Of a stretch of DNA of 64,000 nt, positions 12,209 to 26,020 are shown piece after piece (the first letter of the stretch is position 1; each line of letters begins with the position of its first letter). A program made the position numbers and the translations under genes. This DNA comes from Volvox africanus (taxonomy: Eukaryota; Chlorophyta; Chlorophyceae; Chlamydomonadales; Volvocaceae). The stretch spans positions 2,997,001-3,061,000 of the forward strand of contig BSDZ01000101.1 of NCBI GenBank assembly GCA_030268105.1, in the 5' to 3' direction. The notes below the pieces were generated by a model, which was given only the letters and a program-made list of their open reading frames with translations, ran no database searches and was not told the DNA's origin.

Positions 12209-15200
12209 ATGGCGAATGGCGGTCCAGCACCTGCTTTGCTTGCTGTCAGTCAACCTGGTGCAAAGCGCGGCGCGTCTGCAGGGCGCCAGCATGCCGGTGT
12301 AGCTTCTTCCATTCATGCTGCCGGCCCCTCCACCGCAAGCCATAAACATGGCCGCAGCGCCTGGGGAATTCAGTCGGGGGGTGGCGCCGCCCCCGCGGCT
12401 TTAGTCCCCACCCGTCAACACGTTCCCGCCACTGCTGCGTCCATGGCACCTGCCACGACAGCATCAGTGTCAGTGGGGGCTGCAAGGGGCGTGACAGGAC
12501 CGCCTCCGTCTGTCATTGGGCTGTCTGATCAGCGATCTGCCGCCGCTATGCCGCCTCAAACTAACAAAGGTGGTGGCGCTGCGCTATTAGCGGAGCTTTT
12601 GGGACAGCACATCGTGGCGGGGGTGCAGCCGCCGCCAACGGTTGCGGCCAATGCGAACACAAAGGCGTTGAATGCTATGTCGGGCTACTCTGGACAGCCA
12701 GGATTTCTAATTCCGGGGAAAACGGCCCTCACTTCCCGGCCTGTGGTGACAGCGGCCGATAATGCAGATGCAGCTTTCAGAGAGTCGAGAAGCCTATTGT
12801 GGAGCTGGGATCAGGATCTGGCGGCCACGGTGGCACTGAAGGGGATGCCGGACTCAGAGGAGGAAGCCCGGCGGGCACGTAGACGACACCGAAAGCGCGT
12901 GGCGCGCATCGTTGTGGACCATTGGAAGCAGTTTTCTCAGGAAGGACTGCGGGTTGTGGCGGCAAGGAGGTGAGGCAAGGGCGGGGCTTCCGGCTTTTTT
13001 CTGGTGGCTGTTATTGTCCCTGCTACTAACCACCTGAGCCGGAGCCTCTGAACGCCTGGGCTTTACGGGTCCAGTCTGGTAGTTGTAGTGTATGGTTGGG
13101 AGGTAGTCCAGGCGAAATGGGAATTGCAAAAATGGATGCAGATATGTGTCTTGATTATGAGCATGCGGGGCAGGGGTGAACGCTGGAAGATGGCGAGATG
13201 ATCTGAACAGCGGTCAGGACAAGATGGCCCCTGTATCGCGTGTCGACATTAGCACCGCCCTCACCGTTTCCAGTCTCCGCTCTTTCCCCTACCCGGCCCT
13301 ACCCGAATTCAACTATTGTTACGAATATAAATATAAAGAAACTAAATTCCGACAAGCACCCCGTCTAGGCATCTGCGTCGACGGCTGCTGACCGCTGCTT
13401 GGGTCGCATGGCAAGCGGAGGCGGCCAGCACGCGCTCCCGTATGCGCCTTGCGGCTATCTACGACTTGAAACGCTCGTTCTTGGCGCTTGGTCGTTGCGT
13501 CAAAGTGAGTATGGGCATCTCTTGCTCTCGCTCTCCCTACCCATTGGTGATGTTCGGCTAGGTCCAAGACTCGTAAACCCGAAGACGACCAGTGAAGTAA
13601 AGGCCAATGTAGCTTCTGCATTCAGATGTAACCCATGGGTGTGATTCCTGACAGTCTGCGGTTTACGGAATGCAGCTCAAAGTTCTGGGATCCGTCCTTC
13701 TCACCTTCTCAGGCGGTTGCCTTTTACATACAAACACACACGTACACATCTATATGCATTTTCGCAACGTGTCCGATGCTTAATCATTTAGACTATTTTC
13801 ACTTAACGTCATTTTCACGCATCTTTTGTGGCAGGCTTGGGGTGCTGTCGTCAAGCGCTTGGCGCAGCTGCGGGCGGTGCAAGAGCGTATCACAGTTGGC
13901 AGGTGCGTCCCAGGCAGGGGGTTAGATAAGAGCCGTATGTTGTTGTTTGCTCGTGTTGTTTGTTTGTATGTGTATTTTTATGTGTATGTGTAGAAACTGG
14001 CATGTGGGTTCGCCCTTACGTAAGACCTACCGAGTTCGTCCTTCACAAACATAGGCTACTGACAAGATCCAACCCATCCGTAGCTTCCGTACCCAGTGTT
14101 CGGTGTACAACACAACCCAATCACAATTTCAAATCAATTATGCAACATTTCAGCTAGCTATACGCACCACAGCCAAACGCCACATAGCTCAAGAGTGAGG
14201 CCATAGTTCAGGTCAAGCTTAGCTTATTTTCACCAGCGTCTGCGTTTAGGCCCGTGTTTCTGTCTGACCCGTGAGGCCGGTCTGCGGTTTGGCCCAGTCC
14301 GGGTCCTTCACTGAATCACGGTTCGAACCCTGCAACACACAGGCTGCTGCGCCAGAGCCGCGCCTGCCTCCGCGCCTGGCGTGGTCGCTGCTACTACGCT
14401 GCGGAGAAGCAGAGGCGGCGACTGCAGGCACGTTGGGGTTACTTTCCATTCTTCTTTCCCTGTGCTGGCATGTCTGTGTGGGGCAGCATCCTCAGGTCAA
14501 GAGCATTCCACAACTAAAGTTACCTTGTGAATAACCCTTTCGGTACGGATAAGAGAGGGCCTTATGGAACGTGCCCAGGTACTCGACAAAGCTGCACACG
14601 GACGGCCCCTGCACACGGAGACTATAAGGGTATTTTTCCTGGCTTGAAGACTGTTTTTCCTCGCATTCGCACTCGTGTGGCATCCGCTGGAGGAGCCCAT
14701 GACATTCATATGGATGTCAGCAGGATCGCACTAGCGATTGATGTTCAAATCAGTGCAAAAGGTGCACTGCATTGTTTAACTGTATTGGAGTTAACCGTGC
14801 CAATCTCGCCCCGCCACCACCGTAGTCGGTTGGTATCATTTTACATACGTGATTCCTGTTGGCTGCAGGCTTGGTTTTACTACTGCTTTTCAACTCTGAC
14901 ACGTGTGCTGCGAAGATGGCACGAATGGGCCGCGCAACGCCGCTCTAAGGCACGCCAGGCCGCATGGGCAGTGGGTCAGCACCTGAAGCGACTTGGCCAC
15001 AAGGCGCTGACGGCCTGTAGGCAACGCGTCGCGTTGCAGAAATGGAAATTCACAGCGGGGGAGCATGCAAACTGGTTTCGGCGCCACTGGGCGCTTCGTG
15101 GCGCGCTGCGCGCCTGGAGCGACGCGATGGCCATGCACAGGACGGCTCGTGAGGCGGCGAGCTCGGCGCTGATGGCGGCGGTTGCGCGCCTTGAGGCACA

Positions 15201-18200
15201 GAAGGCCGCGACAGCGTTTATGGAATGGATGGTAAGCCAACCTCTCCCCCGGCAAAGAGTCCTTTCGGAGTCTCCGCATCATTCCTGTCAACACCATTGC
15301 CGGGTGGTCCTGCTCCACTTAGGAGGACCAGTGATTTAACGAGCTTCCCTTTCCCATTCTATCCTATCCTATCTTGTCCATGTTGAAATCGAATCGTACC
15401 GGCACATCATAACTGCTTGCGTATCATCATATCTAAGGGAAGCCAAACGCGCATTGGTGAACCCAAACCTTCCCTGGAATACTATGGGGAAGGGGAATAC
15501 CACTCCGAATGCGCAAAAATGCTGCAAGGAGTTGAAACAGGTTTAAACCCGAAGATGATGATGGTGATAGAAGTGGTAAATCTGAGCTCCAAGGAACGAG
15601 GGAGGGAGGGGCAAGGGATGAAGAGGAGCGCACACGGTGTTTTGGTTGGTTGGTTAGTTGAGTGAAGCTTTTGGATTGTTGGGGCGGGGCCCACGTCGCG
15701 GACTAGATCAGAGGTTTTGGCTTAAGGAATCGATGACAAAGAAGATTTCATCAACCCTTATTTTCGATGTTTTTTCGTGCTTGATCATACGGACTTATCA
15801 TCTCATCATCACTATTGCATCTCAGCTCCGAAACCACCTGGAACCAAGAATCATCATGCACAGATAGGGCCAGCTCTCCTGCCACAATTACGCAAGGTAA
15901 ACGTGTGCGCAGGTATTTGCCGCAGAGCGCCGCCGGCGCCACAAGCGGGAGCGGTACGGCATGGCGTACATGCGGCGCTGGTGGCAGCTGATGGTCATGT
16001 GGGCCTGGAGGCAGCGGGTGGTCAGGAGCCGGCACCTTCGAATCTGTGGACGGCACTTGCAGCGAGGTAAGGTGAAGGCACAAGGTGCAGCTTTCCACCC
16101 CGCAGCGCAGCATAAATGCAATCCCACTAGTTCCCAGATGACTTATTATACCTATTCAAAGCCTATTGCATACGTGCTGTCCTTATAGTTCGGGGCTTTG
16201 GGGCAAGCTAAGTTTTTTTACCGCCTAGAAAGCTAGCATCCGTTGCCTGTGGGAGTGGCGGCTGCAGCGGCGTACCCTTCACTCCCTCATTCCTATGGCA
16301 ATTATGGCAGGCAGTATTTTTTCCCGACCTTGACCTTGACCCTCACCGTCCCATTGGCTTTTGTGAAAGCAATCTTCGGCACGTTTTGGACAGCTTTTTG
16401 CATCAGCAGCAGCATCCTTCGCGCGCGGCGTGGTGGATTTGCGTCGTTGGGGTTTCGGCCGCTGCTCAATTACCTTCGCACCAAATTCGTCCTGGCCACC
16501 TTTCCAAAAGAGTAATAATTTTTGGTAGAACGGAAAAGTGGAAACGGCCATGACCCGTGAGGCGCACTCTCGCCTCGTTCCGTCCGTCAATTGCCCGCTA
16601 ACTAGCCGCTCGCCATTACGATGTTTGCCTGCACAATAATGCTACTTCATACGCGGCTCGGCTTCGGGGAATATAAACCGCTTCCATCATTCAGTATTAC
16701 TGCGTTCCGTGAAAACTCCATACTGCGTGAATGTCGAACCTACACATCTCAGTCGGACGGCGCGTGCGACTGGGCCTATGCTGGTCCCGCTGGTGCCTGG
16801 TGGTCGAGGTGCTCCAGGGGCAGCGCAATGCGGAGCTGCGGGCGGCGGTGCTCTCCCGGGCCTCCTGGGCTGCATGGCGGGCGGCGGTTGAGCACAGAGC
16901 AGCCAAGAGAGAGTTGCTTCGGGTGTGTCGCAAACAAGGGATTCTGGTATATATATTGCGTTGCCAGGTAGCCTCGCCGCGCAATGCTTTGCATTGGTAT
17001 AGGTAGGATGGATAGATAGATAGATAGAATAGATAGGTAGGTAGGTAGGTAGGTAGATAGATAGGTTAGATTGGTAGATAGATAGAATAGATAGGTACGT
17101 AGGTAGATAGGTAGGTAGGTAGGTGGGTGGGTGGGTAAATATGATAACGCACAGCTGAGCTCTCACCACATCCCCCATCCCCAGTACGACATCGCATCGA
17201 AGACGCCCCAGAACCCGAATTGTACATTCAAAATATATCCAACCCTTAATCCAAAACTGAAAGGAAAGAACTCAAGATGTCTGTCTCAACCCAACCCAAT
17301 GAGAGGAACCCTTCAGTGAAACCCTGAAGCCGAACCTACCCGAACATAAATCCGAACAGAACTCATCCCCCGACGCTAAACGCTGTAAATATTTCTTATA
17401 ACCTCAGATCGCAACCCAGCGGGTGGCCCGTGTCGTGGCGCGGGCCGCACTCGCCGCCTGGCGTAACCGGACAGCCATTTGGCAGGTGAAGGCTGCCCGC
17501 TGTGCCCATGCGATTGCATCTCATCGGCGCCGTGCGTTGAGGCGGCTGCTTGAGGGATGGCGACGTGAGGCTGGACGCCTGTCAGCCAAGGCCGCCGCAA
17601 CGCAGGCCGCGCAGTGGCACCTGCGCCGGAAGCTGCTGGGAAGGGCGGTGCGGGTATGGCGGCGTTACGCATGGTGCGTGTGGTCGGAGGTGGACGAACC
17701 CATAGGATGTGAGTGTGGCAACAAGGGAACTGACCCAATCATCAATACGGGTTGATCATATCGTAGGTGATGATTGTATCATTGGCTTCGGGTAGGGTTA
17801 GGTCAGGTCAGGTCAGGTCACATCAGGTCAGGTCAGGTCATGCGAGACCTCGAAGCTTCGAAGATGCCACGTTTCACGGCGTGCCAACCACGGCATGCGC
17901 GCTGCCAAAGCAAGAATTAAACGTCCACCGGGGGGAGGGCAGAATATTTTTCTTCGACCCCATGATGCAATTTTGTGTTTGAGCCCCTCAGCCCACTCAC
18001 CCACCCTGCCGTACGTACGGCATACTTTTTATTTCGTCAAATCGGCCCAAAATAAGACCGATCGCACCCCTTTTGCAATGTTTATCAATTCCGATGATAA
18101 TACCAACAAAAGCAGAAAGAAGTGCTTGAGAAGTTAAGTTATGTCTGGATGTCAACCTCTAACTGTATGCCTGGACTCGCTGTCTCCGTGTGACTCCGCT

Positions 18201-21200
18201 GACTCCGCTGCCCTCAAGATTAACTGTTAATGCTAGAGACTACATAAACGCGTGCCGATTTTATGTAATTGTTCGCTCACATAGCAAGGTTCGTTCCAAG
18301 TCCTAACTTCCGGACACTTTCACGCTCGCCGTCGGCAGCAGCAACAACACCTATCAATACCCCTTGACCAGTATCTCGACGAATGTTTTTATTTTTTGAT
18401 GTAAAACACACTTATAAGTCTAACTTTATATTTACACTTGGATAACTATAATTTGAGGGTCGGTGACATTTTTCCTGGGGCCACTGAACCAGGGGTCACA
18501 GATCCCTGCATTGAACCCATTAACCCACCGCTGCCATACAACAACTTCGACAGGCCATAACATTCGTCGTACAATCCCCAAAAAATATAAAGCAGATTCT
18601 GAATGCTCTTTTCAAGCACTAATATTTCCAATCATGGTGGATTTTACTGGATTTTTTAACCCCCCCTGAAACGTCAATAAAAACCAAATAGTTTACAAAA
18701 TGCTTTGGAACGGAGAATTATTATTGAATCAGGTGGACAGGGTCCCTGTTTGCGTCTCGTGGCATCTTGCGATTTGAGCGTTTGTTTTTAGGTCCTGAGT
18801 TTATGTAGGGTTAACAGTTTCCAAATTCCCATTTCGGTTCACGTTTCGTGCCAGGCGAAAGTGCATAAAGGCGGTGGCGGCAGAGCACTACCTCCGTAGG
18901 CTGCTGCATTGCGCGCTCGTAAAGTGGCTTCGACATGCCCGGTACAAGGCCCAGAAGGAGATGGACCGTCGGCAAGCAGTACGACACAGGTCCGTGGGGG
19001 TGGATTAAGACTTCGGATGCAATCAAACCGATAACCCACTCCTGAGGGAAAACTAACGACTGGGGATGAAGCAAGGAAAGGGGGGAAGAGGATAATGTAG
19101 GAGTGAAAGGGAACAGCCGTCCGTGCGGTTCTCGTCGGTTCACACTGGGTATTGAGCTAAAGGATTTATGTTCTGCGGCTGCTGACCGTGTTTGTGGATG
19201 ATGTGCGTTTATCTTTGGCGAATCCTAACCCCTGGCAAATCCGATTCCACGAAGCATTGGAAAAAATATATAGGATTATAAAAAGTGATAAACAGGTCAT
19301 CACATCATAAATGGTTGGCTTGGAATTTGGAAAACCCAAACCCAATTAAGATATGCATACAAGCCGACTATTGGACTGTAAGATGATGAGCAATTAGCTG
19401 GGAACTTATCGGTATAGGTATACGTATTTGGGTTTAGTGCAGGCTGAACAGATGCAGCACGTATGTAATACACGGCGGCAGCGGCGACCAAGCATATAGC
19501 TAATGCTGTCGTAGGTACCTGACACTTCTCCATTCGGGGCTGCATGCCTTTCAGTCCGCTGTGGCACGACGTCTTGCTAAGCAGGTGCGAAAGCACAGCG
19601 GCGTGAAATATTTGAGATGTCTTCACTCGTCCCTCCCCTTCACCTGAACCACTACTTGCACATTACACCACCGCAAGCTGGTGCGCATTGATTGCTTCCA
19701 TACTGCATACAAACCACGAAACAACTGCCAACTTCCAACGACAAAGCCACCCGCGCGCCTTAACAATCGCACCACATACACGAGAACCGATCCTGCGTTG
19801 TGACATTGACACCGCCTTTTGGGACTTGCTATCGCCTTGCATGCGCGTCGTTCGCCTCCCGCTCCGTTTTATTTCCCTTACGTACCACCCGCGCGGCGCG
19901 CGGGATGGCCAACAAATAAACAACCGCAGAAGGACTGGGCGGATCTGGACCGCCTGCACTCGTTGCACGTGGAGCGGGCAGTTATGCGCGCGTGGTGTCA
20001 CGAGTTCCTGCCCATCGCCAGAGTAGAGAGGGCAGTGGCACGGCGTGCGGAAAAGCAGCGCAATTCAGTGCTACTGCGGCACGCGCTTGCGGGATGGATG
20101 CAACAGGCCGCCAGGTAAGATAGGGTAGAGGGCTCCGGCTAGCAAAAGAACGACGGCGGTGACGCGTGCGCAGCACGTTCGGAAGTTATTGTTTTCCGGG
20201 GTTTCACCATTGAACGTGGGGTTGTTGCGCGGATGGTTGTAACGTGATTTGTAACATTACGTAATTCGTAAGTTTCGTTGATAATATCTTTTTGTGATAT
20301 TAGTGTTATATAATTCGTCTTTAATGGTAACTTAGTTTGTGAAGCTTGCGCGAGCATGTTCGGACGGGCATCTCAAGCAATGCCTTCCATGCTTCCACCT
20401 TGGAGATGACGTGACAGCCCGCTTTTGAACGAGCGGCTCTCGCTGGTGGTATGCCGTACCTTCCATGGGGTGATTCTACTACACATAGCTTAATATATGT
20501 ACAGCAATGTTTCCACATTCAGAAGGAGGAGGCCCATTCCAAAATGCTTTTACCTATGGTTAGGTCAACAGGCTCGGGTCAGGTCTGAGGTGCAAAGTGG
20601 CATGCCATATCACTGTCTCCAATGCTTAGGACAAGAAAGTTCCTTCCATACGCTCAGCATTGCATACGTAAACTGCCAGCGACATGGTGGAAGCTTTCAG
20701 AAAATGCGTGTTCTTATTAATAACATTCGCATGTTACACGTATATTACGTGAAGGGACTAAATAATCGGGCGTTCATGTATGCTGCGCAGGCTCGCAGCC
20801 AAGCATGCTCAGCTGCGTGCGGCCGTAGGATTTGCAGCGTTACAGCTGCTGCGCCGCATGTTTTACCGTTGGGAGGCTGCGGCGGCTCTAATGGAGGACC
20901 GACGTGCAGCCAAGGCGGTGCGGTTAACCAGGCTGGTTGCGACGCTAGCGACCACTTCGGCGCGACGACTGCTGGCAGCATGGCGGGAGGTGCATCAAGA
21001 CATGATCATGAAGCGCTTTCAGGTATGTTACGGTTTTAACTATGGTGATGTGTTTGCGACATGGTGGTTTGCGTAGTAGGTGTGGGGTGGGGTGAAGTTG
21101 GAGGCGTGTGTGAGTGTATTGTTTGTGTGTGTGGGATTGGGGGCCTTGGCTTCACCCGTGGCCACTACCTGGCCCTACCTTTCCCTGTATTTTGGGGCAC

Positions 21201-23901
21201 CCTCATCCGCTCATCCATTTCTTCTCCAAAATCAGTGATTTTCCCGGATTCGGCGCCCATGATGGTTTGCGAGTGGAAGGTGGTGGGGTGGAGTTTCATG
21301 CTTCCTGGTTAGGGCTATGGTCTTTGTTCGTGCCTTAACACAAATGCATTGGTCTGATGCCCCTGTTCTGCGACGTGACGCGCATTAACCTCCGTTTCTT
21401 GACACACACATTGGACTTACCAGGTCTGCAGAGCCCAGGCCAGTTGGCGGGACCGAATACTGCGACGCGCCATGACCAGATGGGCGCTGTATCTGGCCAG
21501 TCGCCGTGTGGCCGGCCTGCGCAATGCTCGAGCGTTGTGCGCCTATCGTGCCCGCGCGTTACGGACCGCATTCGATGGGCTGTTTCAACACACCGCGCGG
21601 CGGCGCGCCAAGCGAAGGTTAGCGGCGGTAGCTTCGGAGCATCGGCGAATGGGATTGCTGCGCCGAAGCATCACGGCACTAGTGTAAGTGCGTGCACACG
21701 TACATTCGGACTCGCACATGCTGTGCATGCTGTGAACCTGCCTCCCGAGGTCAGGCGTTTGGGTCAGCGGGTGTGGCCAGGCTGCGTTGATCTGTTGAAA
21801 TGAGAACGCCCGCGACGTTGCTCTTGTTGTCGTTGCTGTTCTAATCATAGCTGACCAGCGGGTGGGCGTGTTGAAGAAGGGATGAACGAACAGGAACGAA
21901 TTACGATAAATCCTTATTCATGTCACTCACACCCAACCCAAACTCTAACCTTAAACCTTAAACCCGAACCCTGAAACCTTTAGAACCTAAGAAAGCGGCC
22001 ATGCATGTTCAGGCATGTACTTTTGTGCTGCACATATCTTGTATCCGATGGTAATTTAGCATTCGCACTGTTCACAGAGTCCGGACCAAGACCCATGATG
22101 TAAAAAGGAACTCCTTCATATTGAACCGCCGTCTCCTCCATGCCCTCTTTCAAGAGGTCACAATCCTATTATAAAAATTCGTAACCTAATGGTGGTCCCG
22201 CTGTAACTCTTGTCGCAGATGGTACGCCCGTTATCGTGTCGCCAAGGTCCGTGGATACATCACAGCGCGGACTCTGTACGTGCGAAGGCTGCAGCGGGAG
22301 GGGGCGGCGGCGTGGTTGCAGGCCGGCACAGAGCGGCGACAGCAGCGGATTGAACTGTTGGCAGCGCAGCAGGTGGGCAGCTGGAGGTGATGTTTCTCCA
22401 GATCTCTACCCTGGCCTTTCCGGGCCCCCCGCTGCTCTAGGATGTCGATGTCACCGTGTTATATACCGTGATTAGTTACCACAGGACGTTACCAAATATA
22501 TGGATACGCGGGCCTGAGTCCCTTCTGGAAGATGGCTAAACGACGCAGGGCTGTAATTCTTTGCCTGTCCGGGCTGCCAGCTTTGCCGGGGGACTTAGGC
22601 TTGACTGGGAAAGGGTGTGTGGGCTACACGCGATATGTGATCCTGGTCAGGCTTCACTGCTCTACCGTATCGGCCCATAAACCTTGTGGTCTTTGCAGGC
22701 CCGTAACCTGGTGCAAGAACTCGCTCGCGTGGAGCCCTTTGCACGCCGCTGGTTGAATGTGGTGCGGTGCAAGTGGCGGCACGCATTCTGGAGTCAGCCT
22801 ATGGACGCCACTGCGGCTGCTTCCTACACCGTTGCCGCCACTGCGCATGGTCTAGGACTGCCGAAGCTCCCGTCGTCATTGTCCGCTGGCCTTACCGGCA
22901 AGCTTACAGCCCCAATCCAACAAAAGGCAAAAGTTTCAACCAAGGGAGCTATGCAGACGCATAATCCTAGGCGACAAAGGGGATGGGTCGGGCTGCAGCA
23001 TGACAGGGTCGCGGCGATGACCGACATGGTTTCCACACGCCTTCCAGGCCCCGTCTGCTTCGACTCGCAGATGAGTTCAAGGCTTCCGGACAAGGCGATA
23101 CGGCCACTGGCATCGCAGGCCATTGGGATCGACTTCGCCGTGCTGGGGACGACTGGTGCCGCAGCTTGGATAACTGCAGCAGAAAATTGTGATATTGGAT
23201 TGGCAGCGCCAAACTTGGGCCGAAGCTGTGAAGGTGAAGGTGGAAGGCAAGGTCTGCATGTAGCTGCACCTTCACGGCAGCCAATTCTATGCGCAACTCC
23301 TAGCTCGGTCGGTGCTGCTCCTTTTCGCACTACCGCTGTGTCTACCGCTACCGACGTCGCCACCAATCCCAGCCCCATCCCGACCGCTGCTGCAGCAGAT
23401 GCTGCCGCCAGCAGCAGCACGAGCGGGCAGCGTTTCACGGGTTCCCCTCAAACTGCCTTCGCATGGCAGCCGAAGTCCAATTGCTCCTCAGTATTTGGTG
23501 CACGCCATGGGGCGCATCTTCGTGGCCAAGCAGCTTTGTCATCTGGTCCATCTACTACTGGTGCTGACGGGGCATCTGGGATGATTCAATGCCCGATTGG
23601 TGCCAGCCGGAATCGGCCATCACCGCGCTGTCCGGGCTTCCTGCTGCACCGCCCCACGACAGTCTGCGGCCCAGCTGGGGCATCCACGCGGGTGCCTTAT
23701 TTTGGACCAGTTTCCTCAGCCGCTCCTGCCCGCAGTGAGATCCGAGTTGACGGGAAAGGTCGGGCGGATTTTACATTTTCTGCTAGCAGCAGCACCACCA
23801 CCACCACTACCACCATCACCAGCAACAACAACAATGTCGGGTCCGGTAATAGTGATGGTCTTGAACCTGGTCGTGCTGAGGCAGCCGCTGCCCAGCGGTG
23901 A
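12209..23901 (+). CDS. SFI1-like centrin-binding repeat protein (about 15 exons)
   Basis: Predicted scaffold whose long helix carries spaced Trp-containing repeats, each binding one centrin, at basal bodies or centrin fibres. Exons: 12209-12969, 13369-13504, 13835-13902, 14343-14427, 14869-15231, 15913-16066, 16753-16922, 17408-17673, 18855-18978, 19555-19584, 19930-20114, 20791-21022, 21424-21683, 22219-22372 and 22699-23901. All joins are in phase and total about 1396 aa. Repeat cores with the Sfi1 pattern (Leu...Trp then basic) recur: LLTAAWVAWQAEA, CLRAWRGRC, VLRRWHEWAAQRR, ALRAWSDAM, MRRWWQLMVMWAWRQR, LRRLLEGWRREA, AVRVWRRYAW, VMRAWCHEF, LLRRMFYRWEAA, LLAAWREV and AMTRWALYL. The N-terminal (about 250 aa) and C-terminal (about 380 aa) parts are Ala/Ser/Gly/Pro/Thr-rich and probably disordered. 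The exon 9 end, the tiny exon 10, the true start and possible further 3' exons near 24360-24960 are unsure. Exon 4 ends at an apparent GC donor. Confidence 0.83.
17000..17136. repeat. GATA/GGTA tetranucleotide microsatellite in an SFI1-like intron
   Basis: Interleaved runs of GATA and GGTA (TAGG) tetramers grading into GGGT units, within the intron between exons 16753-16922 and 17408-17673. No coding potential. Confidence 0.9.
17797..17840. repeat. (GGTCA)n pentamer repeat in an SFI1-like intron
   Basis: About eight GGTCA-type pentamers, with one CATCA variant, preceded by GGTTA. They lie in the intron between exons 17408-17673 and 18855-18978. The pentamer length matches the intronic CCTAA tract in TAF13, but the sequence differs. 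Confidence 0.85.
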
Positions 23902-25844
23902 TACGTGGCAGGGCTCTAAGGTCGCGGCTAGTGTTGGGGTGGAGGGATACAAGGCTGGTACTGCGGCCTGGCGGGATACTCCGTACTGGCATTGCTCTTT
24001 GGTGACGTAGCGCCATATTTCCGGGGTGATGATGGGGGATCCTCACCATTGGGTGAAGATGTGGCAGCAGCTTGTGATCGCCAGACCCGGGCTTCGGTCA
24101 CAACATGATGGGCGCGTCAGCGCCCTGTTCCCATGTCAATTATTGTACATATTAGATGGACTGGTCGTGCCAACGCATGGGCATTTGACTCACATGCAAT
24201 CTTTAAGAGCTGCAAAGCACTCGGCGACTTCTGCATGCAACACAGGGCTCCTGTTCATTTGTTGAGCTATTAGACGGCTTATTAATATGGGTTCTCTGTT
24301 CACCGTGCTGCAGATGCTGTACACCCAGACCTGCTAACCGGGTCTTCCTGCCAGGAGTCTGTTGCTGGCGGCTACAGCAGCAGGTGTCTTGATAGTGCCG
24401 CCACGATCATTGCCACCACACCACCAGTTTCGCCGTCAACCTCCATGGGCATTACTATACACCGTCCTGGACTACGCCCGCCAGATGTCTTCCGGCTACC
24501 TACCCGCGGTGAAGGTGGCTGGGTTGACGAAGACATTACAGGTGGTGACGCTGGGGGTCGCATTGAGGATGCTGGGACCTGGGGCTCTGCCCTGAGTCAA
24601 CGCGCAACAGTCCAACCTGCAAGCCTTGAACACACACACCGGCACTAGCGCAGAGCCGTTTCCATTTTATCAATTGATGGAGCTTCGAGTGTGTATTACA
24701 AGATGGAGGACCAGAACCGAGCAGCTATTGAGGGAGCTGCGATTGTTGGCATCCTGGCCAAGTATCATGGACATGGCCTTCAGGGGGGCTGCACCAATAC
24801 ATGGCGGCACACCACCGTTAGTCTGCCAGCAGAAGCAATGGCAGGGGGAAGAGGTGCACTGGTGTTGAGATTGAGCCCCGACTATATGTCTGCACCATGT
24901 CTTGGAAGCGTGTGCTGTATGTGTACGACTACTACACCAACAATTGAACCTGGGCAGTCATGAGAGACATGATGGCAACCGCAGGAAAATGTGTTATCCA
25001 CAGTGTTGGACAAGGCCGAATTGTTCGTGATGGAATCAGTGCTACTGCACTGCAAGGGCTCCTGCAGCAGGTCGATGAGCTTGCAAAAACACCTTAGGGT
25101 GCTGGGAACGCCAGTGCAATGACAGCTGTAGCAGGATGTCGCGACCGTAGCAGCAGTGTTACAGGATCCCGAAAAGTTACAGCAGTTTTACCAGATGACA
25201 AGGTACTGACATCAATCACCACATCAATCACCACAGCAAGCAGCTGACATGCGTACAGCAGTGATAGTAGTGCGGCCAACAATTGAGTATGCAGCAAAAG
25301 AAATTCAATACATTTAAGGGCAGCCTAAAAGCTGTATTTTGGTAGTGTTGCCATGTCTTCTAATATGTGTAAACTGTTGGTACATCACTGAAATTATGTC
25401 GAAGGATGAATATTCGCGTGCATGGGTTCCCGTCAAAACGGTGCGCAACAGATTGTCACTAAGGGTTCGCACGTGGTCCACCACCGTACTACTGATTTGG
25501 CCCAATGGTGCTTACGTGCCCAGTGCTGATGGGATGGGCGGTTTTCACCATGGTATGAACGGTCCATGCCACCACACCCCATCTGGCGCATCATACACAT
25601 ACCTAGCATACAAAAAAAAATAACAAAAACGCAGCCCGGACGGAGCCCCTTCCACGCGCTACGCTCACATCTGAGACCACTTGTGACTGCATGTACGACA
25701 CAGGTCAGCAGGCGGGAAGGGGGTTCTGGCCATGCAAGAAAGTGCATACGTGAGCCACATGTAAAACGGAATGGAGCTGCATACGTTTGCAGGCAAGCAC
25801 AGTCAGCAAAGAAGCAGAGATGAGATGGAATCCTGGCCATCCTT
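23902..25844. other. Flank between the SFI1-like gene and the satellite; no firm gene
   Basis: Open segments at about 24361-24650 (acidic, with GGWVDEDITGGDAGGRIEDA) and about 24650-24880 (LMELRVCITRWRTRTEQLL, helix-like) follow acceptor-like sites and could be additional 3' exons of the SFI1-like gene. I could not link them to the upstream exon in phase with a good donor. A plus-strand TGTAA near 25,365 is a possible polyadenylation motif. The rest of the stretch, up to the first satellite-like sequence at 25845, shows nothing recognisable. Confidence 0.4.
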
Positions 25845-26020
25845 GAGGACCCACGCACCCGCCGGCTCACAAGTTGGGACCACCTGACCCTGCCATGTGG
25901 CAGCCTCATCAATCAATCACGCACACCTGGCTACCTGGCCCAACAGCCAGGTAGCCATAGCTAGCTGGCTGCTGGACTCCTGCTGGCCACCATGTTTGCA
26001 CCGACCATCGATCTACCGGT
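25845..26020 (+). repeat. Left-edge relic of the satellite composite unit
   Basis: Diverged copy of the right end of the tRNA-bearing module (GAGGACCCACGCACCC onward, including its boundary hairpin at 25928-25957), joined to the start of a 420-bp unit through CTACCGGT. Seven bases at the junction seen in other copies (GTTGCTC) are missing. The tRNA part is absent. It marks the left boundary of the array and shows that the composite existed before the array took its present form. Confidence 0.85.

Noticed and set aside
24361..24963. Additional genes downstream of the SFI1-like stop
   Set aside because: Two or three frames are open but they conflict, and no phase-compatible donor or recognisable motif selects one. 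Recorded only as possible 3' exons.
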